A stretch of DNA of 64,000 bases from Streptomyces sp. SW4 (GTDB lineage Bacteria; Actinomycetota; Actinomycetes; Streptomycetales; Streptomycetaceae). Shown here piece by piece: positions 33,016 through 41,677 of this stretch (position 1 is the stretch's first letter; each line of letters starts with the position of its first letter). The DNA lies in contig QKWM01000004.1 of the NCBI GenBank assembly GCA_003248315.1, positions 1,116,001 through 1,180,000 on the forward strand, written 5' to 3'. The notes beneath the pieces are model-generated. The model saw only the letters and a list, made by a program, of their open reading frames with translations. It did not search any database and was not told the origin of the DNA. Both the position numbers and the translations under genes were made by a program.

Positions 33016-33492
33016 CCCGGCGCCACGGCCGAGGCCGGGACATTGCGCAGCCCGGCGCTCGCGGGGCACCGCCCGCGCCCACCCGTGCCGCCCCAGCGGC
33101 ACGACTGCCCGCGGCTGGGCGGGCGGCTGCCCGCAGGTTGGCGGCACTGGCCCACGGCCCCGGTCCCCGGCGCTACGGCTGAGGCCAGGACGTTGCGCAG
33201 CCCGGCGTGAACGGGGCACCGCCCGCGCCCACCCGTGCCGCCCCAGCGGCACGACTGCCCGCGGCTGGGCGGCGCTGGCCCGCGGCCCCGGTACCCGGCG
33301 CTACGGCCGAGGCCAGGACGTTGCGCAGCCCGGCGTTGGCGGGGCACCGCCCGCGCCCACCCGTGCCGCCCCAGCGGCACGACTGCCCGCGGCTGGGCGG
33401 GCGGCTGCCCGCAGGTGGGCGGCGCTGGCCCACGGCTGGGCGGGTGCCCGTGCGGCCCCAGGGGCACGACTGTGCGCGGCTGGGTGGGGACG
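33016..33492. repeat. Array of long GC-rich direct repeats with internal hairpins
   Basis: Three long units (starting near 33016, 33165 and 33294; spacing about 149 and 129 nt) and a degraded fourth (from about 33438) share CGGCCGAGGCCAGGAC-type, TTGCGCAGCCCGGCG, GGGGCACCGCCCGCGCC and CGGCACGACTGCCCGCGGC blocks. Each long unit holds the perfect hairpin GTGCCGC-CCCA-GCGGCAC. The array occupies most of the 822-nt gap between typA and the next gene. The remainder (32820-33015 and 33493-33641) is GC-rich with no supported gene. Similar sequences recur in other Streptomyces intergenic regions (from memory). Confidence 0.85.
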
Positions 33493-33641
33493 GCGGTGAG
33501 GGGGTGGGGTGGGGGGTGTTCGCCCGCAGGGACGTCGCGAGGGGCACCGGGTGCGGGTCCGAGGGACGGTTTCGCGGCGTTCCGAGGACGGACACCCCCC
33601 ACCCCACCCCCGACCCACCCACCGGCCTGCCCCGACGGGGC

Positions 33642-35880
33642 TCAGCCGGAGGCAGGGCCCGGGGCGCCCTTGCGGAGGAAGCCCATGTCCTCGTAGACCG
33701 GCGTCTCGAAGCCGAAGGCGCCCGCGTTCACCAGGTTCTTGCGGGCGGCGAACAGCTGCGGCCGCTGGTACAGCGGGATCGAGCCGGCCGCCGCCCAGAT
33801 CCGGGAGTCCGCCTTGCGCAGCAGCTCGCCGACCTTCTTCTCGTCCAGCGTGCCGAGCGCCTGCTCGAAGAGCTGGTCGACCTGGTCCGTGCCGACCCGC
33901 GTGTAGTTCTGCCCGACGTTCAGGGAGCCGTCGGCGGCCGGAACGGGCTTGGCGTAGATCGGGCGGGCATCGGTCGCCGGGTAGGCCGAGGCCGGCCACG
34001 AGTACAGCGCCAGGTCGTACTCGCCCGACGCCACATGGTCCTTGAAGTAGCTCTCGTCGGACACCTTCCTGATGTCCGTACCGATCCCGATCTTCTTCAG
34101 CATGCCGGCGATCCGCTCGGCCACCGTCCGCAGCGGCTCCGACCCGCTCCCCGACGGCACCACGAAGCGGAGCGTGAGCGCCTTGCCGTCCTTGGCCAGC
34201 GGCGCGGACGCGGCCCCGGCCGGCGCGGCCGTGCCCTTCGGGCGTAGGCCCCCGGCACCCCACCCTGCGCCTTCCGGTCGTGCCGGTCCCCACCTTCCCC
34301 GTCCCCGCTACCTTCCCCGTCCCCGCTACCGTCCCGTCCCCGCCCCCGTCTTCGTCCCCAGACTTGCCGTCCTCCCCACGATGTACGTCCCGTCGTCACC
34401 CCCCGGCGACTCCTGCTCCCCGTCCCCTCCGCCCCCGCGGCCTTCTCGCCCTGCTCCCCCTTCTCCCTCTCCCGCTCCTTCTCCCCCTCCTTCACCGGCC
34501 CACCCGGCACCCACCCCGCGTCCGCGAGCAGCGCCCGCGCCTCCTTCACGTCCTGCTCGCCCAGCGCCCCGCTCCCGTCGGCGTACGCGGCCTGCCCGGA
34601 CAGGGCGACATGGCTGCCGACCGGCTCGGTGGGCAGCCCCAGCGGCCCCAGGACGGCCTCGGCCAGCTCCTCCCGGTCGACGGCCCGCGCCACGGCCCGC
34701 CGCACCCGCTCGTCGGCGAGCGGCCCGTCGGCGCCGTTCAGCGCGAGCTGCGTGTACGCCGGCTCCAGCGACTTGCGCACCTCGTACCGCGCCAGGGCCT
34801 GCTTGCGCCGCTCGGCCCGCGCGAGATCCGCGCGCCGCTTCTCGCGGGCGAGGCTCTCCTCGTACGCGGCCTCCTCGTCGGACCCGTTGGCGACCGCCCA
34901 GGAGCGCAGGGCGTCCGCGGCCGACCGCCCCTCGGGCCCGGCCTGCGGGGCGTCGGCGCCGGGCCCCATGAGCGGTGTCCCGGACCGCCGGCCACCCGCC
35001 GGCGCCGCCGCCACGTCGACCTGCCGGGCCGCGTCCGGTTCGATCTCGGCCAGATCGACCCGCCCCGCGACCAGCGCGGCGACCCGCTTGTCGCGCGGCA
35101 CGGCCTTCAGCACGATCTCCGACAGCTTCGGCGGGTCCCCCACCAGCGCGGATTGCGCACGAGGACGACCTCGTCGGCGTCCCGGTCGACGGTCTTCACG
35201 TCGAACGGCCCGGCGGTGACCTTCAGCCCCCGCCGCGCACCGTCGTTGAAGGCGTCCGGGGACCCCGTGACCTCCTTCGGGTACAGCGGCGTGAACAGCG
35301 ACTTCCAGTCGGCGTAGGGCCGGCTGAAGGTGACCCTGACCTCCAGGTCGTTGCCGCCGCGCTCGATCTTCTCGATGCGGTCGTATCCGGCGTTGCGCGC
35401 GGTCCAGTACGCGGTGTCCTTGCCGGACAGCGCCCGCCACTGCGCGGCGAAGTCGGCGGCGCCGATCTCCCGGCCGTCGCTCCAGACGGCCTGCTGGTTG
35501 AGCTTGTACAGCACGACCTGCTTCGGCTCGGTCTCCACGACCTCGGCCGATTCGAGGTAGTCCGGGTTGCGCACCGGGCGTCCGCTCTCGTCGATCCGGT
35601 ACATGGAGGGCAGCACGGCCTCGGCGACACGCCGGGTGGTGGCGTCGGCGTCGGACTGGAAGGTGTTCAGGGTCTCCGGCACGGAGTCCACGGCCCAGCG
35701 CAGGGTGCCGCCGTCGGCGATCCGCGCCCGGGAGGCCGAGGCGATGTCCTGGCCGGCGAGCGGCTTGCCCGCCGGGTCCTCGGAGCTGCATCCGGCGAGC
35801 GCGGGCACCGCGAGCACCCCCGCGGTGAGGAAGGCGACCGAGCGCATCACCGCGCGCGGTCCGGCGCCGACGTGGGACAT
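33642..35880 (-). CDS. LpqW-like substrate-binding-protein-family lipoprotein (five apparent frameshifts)
   Basis: A predicted 747-residue lipoprotein: signal peptide with lipobox PALAGC, then an SBP_bac_5 fold (LNTFQSDADATTRRVAEAVL, LVRNPRWWGDPPKLSEIVLK, VRRAVARAVDREEL, YTRVGTDQVDQLFEQALG). The position next to typA matches mycobacterial LpqW, which is said to act in lipoglycan assembly and not in import. Losses are seen at about 35137-35141, 34424-34427, 34374-34377, 34333-34335 and 34240-34242; correcting all five gives an exact codon multiple. Two unusual insertions are present: a charged coiled-coil segment (EEAAYEESLAREKRRADLAR) and an Asp/Gly/Glu-rich linker (residues about 485-545). 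The start ATG 35880 has GGAGG 9 nt upstream. Confidence 0.78.
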
Positions 35881-36194
35881 CTCTGGTACCTCCGGAAAGC
35901 CGCGGGCGTTATGATCCTTTGAGCGGTATAGGCGGTATATAAAGTTGATCATTTGTATCCCGATCTATGCGGCCACTGAAGAGGAATCGGTTCAGCAACA
36001 CAGGGCGACACGGCGACGACCCGGCGTAAGCCCACCCGTGCGGCGCAACGCACCGGGGAATGCACCCGCCCGCTCCGGCCAATCGGTGCACATCCCTTCC
36101 CACCACCCGGTGTGACGCGCAACACTCGCAGGCGCATGAACGTCGCCGCCCAAGGCCGGCCCGAGGCCGCGTCCGACGGAAGTGAGGTCACGTC
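35881..36194. promoter_or_regulatory. Divergent promoter region
   Basis: This 314-nt gap separates the LpqW-like gene (minus) from the coiled-coil gene (plus). It holds an AT-rich core at about 35908-35955 (GCGGTATAGGCGGTATATAA, then AGTTGATCATTTG) that contains the likely start sites. The GGTATA motif occurs twice, 10 nt apart. No gene is seen. Confidence 0.5.
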
Positions 36195-36488
36195 ATGTCC
36201 GTGCACGACGAACTGACAAGGATGCAGCACAGCCTGGACGATCTACGGCGCTCGCTGAGCCGTCTGGAACAGCAGATGGGCAGCGGCGGCCTGGAGATCC
36301 GCCGGGTCCGCACCGACACCGACCACCTGCGCGAGAGCGTCGCGCTGCTGCGGCAGGCCGCCGCTGCCGCCCCGGAGGTGACGAAGCGGCCCGACCTCGT
36401 CACCATCTCCGACGATCCCTACGACCTGTCGCTGTGGACCGACTCGGACGACGAGGGCCTGGGCGCCCGCGACCGCCGCGCCCCCTGA
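36195..36488 (+). CDS. Small coiled-coil protein, unknown function
   Basis: A predicted 97-residue protein. Residues 1-60 are heptad-patterned (MSVHDELTRMQHSLDDLRRS, LSRLEQQMGSGGLEIRRV) and likely form a coiled coil. The tail is acidic (TISDDPYDLSLWTDSDDEG). The start ATG follows GAAGTGAGGTCACGTC. It precedes sdhC by 245 nt filled with tandem repeats that, with corrected bases, could extend its acidic tail; the stop given here is therefore tentative. I do not recognise the family beyond its presence upstream of sdh genes. Confidence 0.6.
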   Translation: MSVHDELTRMQHSLDDLRRSLSRLEQQMGSGGLEIRRVRTDTDHLRESVALLRQAAAAAPEVTKRPDLVTISDDPYDLSLWTDSDDEGLGARDRRAP

Positions 36489-36497
36489 CCCGGCTGC

Positions 36498-36680
36498 CGC
36501 CCCCGAACCCGACGACCGCACCCCCCGAGCCCGATCACGACACCCCGAACCCGACGACCACACCCCCGAGCCCGATCACGACACCCCGAACCCGACGACC
36601 AGACCCCCCGACCCGACCACGACACCCCGAACCCGACGACCACACCCCCCGAGCCCGATCACGACACACCCGAACCCGGC
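36498..36680. repeat. About 41-bp tandem repeats (Pro/Asp-rich if translated)
   Basis: Alternating blocks CCGAACCCGACGACC-A-CACC and CCCGAGCCCGATCACGACACC recur about four to five times. The period is 41 nt as written. If each C-run regains one base, the period becomes 42 and encodes PEPDDHTPEPDHDT. It lies between the coiled-coil gene and sdhC. Confidence 0.75.
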
Positions 36681-36733
36681 CGGCAGGACACCCGGACCCG
36701 ACCGGCAAGCACCCGGACCCCCGGAGCCGCCCA

Positions 36734-37569
36734 GTGGCCACTGGCACGGAACCCCCAGCCACCGACCCCCACCCCCGCGGCGGCGGCGTCCACACCGCGA
36801 CGCGCGCCGCCATCGCCGCCCCGCACCTGCGCACCGACCGCTGGTGGCTGGCGCCCGCCGCCACGGCCGCCGGACTGCTGGCCTTCGTCGTCTACTCGAC
36901 GTGGCGGGCCTTCGCGAACGCCGACTACTACGCGGCGCCGTACGTCTCGCCGTTCTACTCCCCGTGCCTGGCGGAGAACTGCGAGCCGATGAAGGGCGGC
37001 CCCAACTGGGAGATCTTCGGCCCCTGGTGGGGCATCTCCCCGCGATCATCATCCTGATCTTCCCGCTCGGCTTCCGCCTGACCTGCTACTACTACCGCAA
37101 GGCCTACTACCGGGGCTTCTGGGCGTCCCCGCCGGCCTGCGCGGTCGCCGAGCCGCACAGGAAGTACACCGGCGAGACCCGCTTCCCGCTGATCCTGCAG
37201 AACGTCCACCGGTACTTCTTCTACGCCGCGATCGTCGTCGCCGGGATCCTGACGTACGACACCGTGCTCGCCTTCCGCGACGAGACGTACGCGTGGGGCC
37301 ACATGGGCCTGGGCACCGTGGTCTTCCTCGTCAACATCGTGCTGATCTGGGCGTACACGATCTCCTGCCACTCCTGCCGGCACATCGTCGGCGGCAAGCT
37401 GAAGCACTTCTCCCGGCACCCGGTGCGCTACCGCATGTGGCAGTGGGTCGGCCGGCTCAACGCCCGCCACATGCTGCTCGCGTGGGCCTCCCTGGTGAGC
37501 GTCGCGCTCGCCGACTTCTACGTCTATCTCGTCGCGTCCGGTGTCTTCGAGGATCCGAGGTTCTTCTGA
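36734..37569 (+). CDS. sdhC: Succinate dehydrogenase/fumarate reductase membrane anchor (one apparent frameshift)
   Basis: A predicted 278-residue integral membrane subunit with about five helices ([84 protein letters not shown]). It passes electrons between the FrdB-like subunit and quinone. Conserved polar residues include CLAENC in the first loop and [11 protein letters not shown] at 37365-37382, candidate metal or cluster ligands. The frame breaks at 37038-37041 (CCCCC read as CCCC). Start GTG 36734 has GGAG 7 nt upstream. Its stop overlaps the sdhA start (TGATG). The layout resembles mycobacterial Sdh1. Confidence 0.82.
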
Positions 37570-39508
37570 TGTCCGTGGTCGACCGGCAGGAGTGGGACGT
37601 CGTCGTGGTCGGGGCGGGCGGCGCCGGCCTGCGCGCCGCCATCGAGGCGCGGGAGCGGGGCGCCCGTACGGCCGTGATCTGCAAGTCGCTCTTCGGCAAG
37701 GCGCACACCGTGATGGCCGAGGGCGGCATCGCCGCGGCGATGGGCAACGTCAACGCCGGGGACAACTGGCAGGTGCACTTCCGCGACACGATGCGCGGCG
37801 GCAAGTTCCTCAACCAGTGGCGGATGGCCGAGCTGCACGCCCGGGAGGCGCCGGAGCGGGTGTGGGAGCTGGAGACCTGGGGCGCGCTGTTCGACCGGAC
37901 GAAGGACGGCCGCATCTCGCAGCGCAACTTCGGCGGCCACGAGTACCCGCGCCTCGCCCACGTCGGCGACCGCACGGGCCTGGAGCTGATCCGCACCCTC
38001 CAGCAGAAGATCGTCGCGCTCCAGCAGGAGGACTTCCGGGAGACCGGCGACTACGAGTCCCGGCTGAAGGTCTTCCAGGAGTGCACGGTCACCCGCGTGC
38101 TCAAGGAGGGCCGGGAGGTCTCCGGCGTCTTCGGCTACGAGCGCGAGACCGGCCGCTTCTTCGTCCTCCAGGCGCCCGCCGTGGTCATCGCCACCGGCGG
38201 CATCGGCAAGTCGTTCAAGGTGACGTCGAACTCCTGGAGTACACCGGCGACGGCCACGCGCTGGCGCTGCTGGCCGGGGCGCCGCTGCTGAACATGGAGT
38301 TCGTGCAGTTCCACCCGACGGGCATGGTCTGGCCGCCGTCGGTGAAGGGGATCCTGGTCACCGAGTCGGTGCGCGGCGACGGCGGGGTGCTGCGCAACAG
38401 CGACGGCAAGCGGTTCATGTTCGACTACATCCCGGACGTCTTCAAGGAGAAGTACGCCGAGACGGAGGAGGAGGCCGACCGCTGGTACGACGACCCGGAC
38501 CACCACCGGCGCCCGCCCGAGCTGCTGCCCGCGACGAGGTGGCGCGGGCGATCAACGCCGAGGTGAAGGAGGGCCGGGGCTCCCGCACGGCGGCGTCTTC
38601 CTGGACGTGTCGACCCGGATGCCGGCGGAGGTCGTCAAGCGGCGGCTGCCGTCGATGTATCACCAGTTCAAGGAGCTGGCCGACGTCGACATCACGGCGG
38701 AGCCGATGGAGGTCGGGCCCACCTGCCACTACGTGATGGGCGGCATCGCGGTCGACTCCGACACCGCCGCCGCCCGCGGGGTGCCGGGGCTGTTCGCGGC
38801 CGGTGAGGTGGCCGGCGGCATGCACGGCTCCAACCGGCTCGGCGGCAACTCGCTCTCCGACCTGCTGGTCTTCGGCCGCCGGGCGGGCCGGTACGCGGCC
38901 GAGCACGCGGCGGGGACGGCGGCCGGGGGCGGCCCCGGGTGGACGACGAGCAGATCGACGCGGCCGCCGCGGAGGCGTTGCGTCCGTTCTCCGCCGAGGC
39001 GGAGACCGAGGAACCGGCCGGCGGCCCGCCGGAGAACCCGTACACCCTCCACCAGGAACTCCAGCAGACGATGAACGACCTGGTCGGCATCATCCGCCGC
39101 GAGGCGGAGATGAAACAGGCCCTGGAGAAGCTGGCGGAGCTGCGGGTACGGGCCCGCCGGGCCGGGGTCGAGGGGCACCGGCAGTTCAACCCGGGCTGGC
39201 ACCTGGCCCTGGACCTCAGGAACATGCTGCTGGTCAGCGAGTGCGTGGCACGGGCCGCGCTGGAGCGCACCGAGTCGCGCGGCGGGCACACCCGCGAGGA
39301 CCACCCCTCGATGGACCGCAAGTGGCGGAACGTCAACCTGCTGTGCCGGCTGACCGATCCGTCGGGCGGACTCGCGGCGACGGACCCGGTACGCGGCCAG
39401 ATCGCCCTGGAACGGCAGACCACCGAACCCATCCGCCCCGACCTGCTCGCCCTCTTCGAGAAGGAGGAGCTGGTCAAGTACCTCGCCGAAGAGGAGCTGT
39501 ACGAATGA
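37569..39508 (+). CDS. sdhA: Succinate dehydrogenase/fumarate reductase flavoprotein (four apparent frameshifts)
   Basis: A predicted 647-residue FAD subunit that oxidises succinate or reduces fumarate. Visible: dinucleotide fold [17 protein letters not shown], flavinylation-loop His in [20 protein letters not shown], active-site [18 protein letters not shown], and [20 protein letters not shown] with [20 protein letters not shown]. Bases are missing at about 38235-38236, 38528-38530, 38582-38584 and 38937-38939; with four restored, the reading frame is continuous. Its stop overlaps sdhB by 4 nt (ATGA). The operon order C-A-B, with a single large membrane subunit, is that of the second, Sdh1-type enzyme of actinobacteria. 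Confidence 0.9.
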
Positions 39509-40272
39509 GCGGCTACCAGGCCCGCTTCAAGGTGTGGCGGGGCGACGCGCAGGGCGGCGGCCTCGAGGACTTCGCCGTCGAGGTGAACGAGGGCGAGGTG
39601 GTCCTCGACATCGTCCACCGCATCCAGGCCACCCAGGCCCCCGACCTCGCCGTGCGCTGGAACTGCAAGGCGGGCAAGTGCGGTTCGTGCTCGGCGGAGA
39701 TCAACGGGCGGCCGCGGCTGATGTGCATGACCCGGATGTCGGTCTTCGCCCCCGAGGAGACCGTGACCGTCACCCCGCTGCGGGCCTTCCCGGTCGTCCG
39801 CGATCTGGTGACGGACGTCGGCTTCAACTACGCCAAGGCCCGCCAGGTCCCGGCGTTCGTGCCGCCCGCCGGCCTCGGCCCGGGCGAGTACCGGATGATG
39901 CAGGAGGACGTGGACCGCTCGCAGGAGTTCCGCAAGTGCATCGAGTGCTTCCTGTGCCAGGACACCTGCCATGTGGTGCGCGACCACGAGGAGAACAAGC
40001 GGGCCTTCGCGGGTCCGCGGTTCCTGATGCGGGTCGCCGAGCTGGACATGCACCCCCTCGACGCCGCCGAGGAGACGGGCCTGGACCGCAAGCGCACGGC
40101 CCAGGACGAGCACGGCCTCGGCTACTGCAACATCACCAAGTGCTGCACGGAGGTCTGCCCCGAGGGCATCAGGATCACGGACAACGCCCTGATCCCGCTG
40201 AAGGAGCGGGCCGTGGACCGCAAGTACGACCCGCTGGTCTGGCTCGGGAACAAGATCCGCCGGCGGTCCTGA
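39505..40272 (+). CDS. sdhB: Succinate dehydrogenase/fumarate reductase iron-sulfur subunit
   Basis: An intact 255-residue subunit. The plant-type [2Fe-2S] domain has CKAGKCGSCSAEINGRPRLMC at 39664-39726. The C-terminal domain carries CIECFLCQDTCH and CNITKCCTEVCPEGI, which ligate the [4Fe-4S] and [3Fe-4S] clusters. It links SdhA to the membrane anchor. It is translationally coupled to sdhA and is the last gene of the operon; the next gene is convergent. Confidence 0.93.
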   Translation: MSGYQARFKVWRGDAQGGGLEDFAVEVNEGEVVLDIVHRIQATQAPDLAVRWNCKAGKCGSCSAEINGRPRLMCMTRMSVFAPEETVTVTPLRAFPVVRDLVTDVGFNYAKARQVPAFVPPAGLGPGEYRMMQEDVDRSQEFRKCIECFLCQDTCHVVRDHEENKRAFAGPRFLMRVAELDMHPLDAAEETGLDRKRTAQDEHGLGYCNITKCCTEVCPEGIRITDNALIPLKERAVDRKYDPLVWLGNKIRRRS

Positions 40273-40285
40273 CGGCGGCGCCCGG

Positions 40286-41554
40286 TCACCGGGCCGGGCG
40301 GACCCAGTCCTCGGTGTAGGCAGCCCAGTCGGCCTCCGTCGCCGCGAAGTCGATGTACAGGGCGACACCGAAGCGGGCACGGTCGGCGTCGGTGCGGGAC
40401 AGGCCTAGGCGGACACCGCGGACCGCGGCGGGGACGGTCTCGGCGTGGTTCCAGTGCCCGAAGCGGTTCTCGTGGAAGAAGGGCAGGCCCATCAGCAGGT
40501 GCGTGCCGGGCGGGGTGGCCTCCAGGGCGAGCGCGGTCTGCTGGGCGACGTAGCCGCCGTAGGTGCTCTCCAGCGGCTGCATGGTGTCGTACGACATCAC
40601 GGCGATCTGGTCGACGCGGCGGGCGACCTGGCCGAAGAACTCCTGCGACCACCACTTCGGATGCCCGGTGACGGCGCCCCAGACGGAGTGCAGGCCCGGG
40701 AGCGGGTCGATCTGGTGGGCGGCGACCGACAACCGCGCGTCGTGGGCCCGGGTGACCTCGCGCAGGTCGTCCAGGAGGGCGAGGTAGTCGCGGTCGCCGG
40801 AGTGCAGCGGCTCCAGGTCGAGGTGGACGCCGTCGTACCCGGCGTCGAGGACCTGGCGGGCGGAGCCGGTGACGGCGGCGCGGGTGGCGGCCCGCTCCAG
40901 CCGCATGCCGTCGGGGCTCTCGGTGGCGAGGACGTCGCCGAGGAAGGCCTGCACGCGGACGCCGGGCAGCTCCCGGTGCACGCCCTCGATCAGCCACCGC
41001 GCCCTCGGGTACTTCGCCTCGGGCAGCGTGCCGTCGTGCTCCATCGGCCCGGAGTGCACGTACAGGTCGCGGATGCCGGTGCCGCGCAGCCGTCGCGCCA
41101 GGGCGGCGAGATCGGCGTCGTCCTTCCGCCCGTCCACCCAGGCGTGCCCGAGCCAGAGCGCGTCCCGGTCCCTGGTGTACGTGCCGTCGGCCGGATCGCC
41201 GGTGTAGTTGACGCGCAGGGCCGCCTCGGCGGCGAGGAGCGGCACGAGGACGGCCAGGACGAGACCGAGCACCCCGCGCCGCACCCACCGGAGCGCACGG
41301 CGTCCGCCCTCCGCGCCACGGCCACCGGCCGAGGCGTCACCGCCGGCCTCGGCCTCGGCGGGCGCCCGCCCTTCGACGGGCGCCCGCCCTTCCGGGGGCG
41401 CCGCCGGCTCGGCGGGCGCCGTCTGCTCGGCGGGCACCGTCGGCTCGGCGGTGGCCGTCGTCCGGGATCCGGTCGTCGGCTCAGCGGCCGGTGCCGGCGG
41501 CAGGTCCGGGCCGTCCCGGTCCGTCGGGATCTCCTCCGGGTCCGTGCGGCTCAT
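40286..41554 (-). CDS. Membrane-anchored GH18-like (TIM-barrel) protein
   Basis: An intact 422-residue protein with a disordered Glu/Pro/Ala-rich cytoplasmic N-terminus (residues 1-90), one transmembrane helix (GVLGLVLAVLVPLLAAEAAL) and an exterior TIM-barrel. The segment GYDGVHLDLEPLHSGDRDYL resembles the DxxDxDxE active site of family-18 chitinases, with the final Glu as acid. It also has IAVMSYDT and LLMGLPFF, typical of GH18 barrels. The likely substrate is a wall or external glycan, unproven. The ATG 41554 has GGAGGGG upstream; an in-frame start 33 nt earlier is less well placed. Confidence 0.7.
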   Translation of the reverse strand: MSRTDPEEIPTDRDGPDLPPAPAAEPTTGSRTTATAEPTVPAEQTAPAEPAAPPEGRAPVEGRAPAEAEAGGDASAGGRGAEGGRRALRWVRRGVLGLVLAVLVPLLAAEAALRVNYTGDPADGTYTRDRDALWLGHAWVDGRKDDADLAALARRLRGTGIRDLYVHSGPMEHDGTLPEAKYPRARWLIEGVHRELPGVRVQAFLGDVLATESPDGMRLERAATRAAVTGSARQVLDAGYDGVHLDLEPLHSGDRDYLALLDDLREVTRAHDARLSVAAHQIDPLPGLHSVWGAVTGHPKWWSQEFFGQVARRVDQIAVMSYDTMQPLESTYGGYVAQQTALALEATPPGTHLLMGLPFFHENRFGHWNHAETVPAAVRGVRLGLSRTDADRARFGVALYIDFAATEADWAAYTEDWVRPAR

Positions 41555-41677
41555 CCTCGTGCCCCCTCCGTGTCGCCCGGCCGCCACGGTGTGAAGTGCC
41601 GCTGGAGTGGCCGGTGTTGCCCACGGGGACGACCCGGGACGATGTCCCGGTTCCGGTCGCCGGGTGCGGCGGCGCCG

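Noticed and set aside
33016..33492. CRISPR-like array
   Set aside because: Units are 130-150 bp long and almost contiguous, with no short identical repeats separated by unique spacers and no cas genes.
37569..39508. Programmed ribosomal frameshifting in sdhA, dppB, the SpoIIE-type gene and others
   Set aside because: Too many sites, in unrelated genes, without slippery heptamers or a shared structure, and all need a base added; sequence error explains them better.
40280..40294. GCCCGGT-C-ACCGGGC palindrome between sdhB and the GH18-like gene as a terminator
   Set aside because: The single-base centre leaves no room for a hairpin loop without opening several pairs, and it overlaps the coding end of the next gene.
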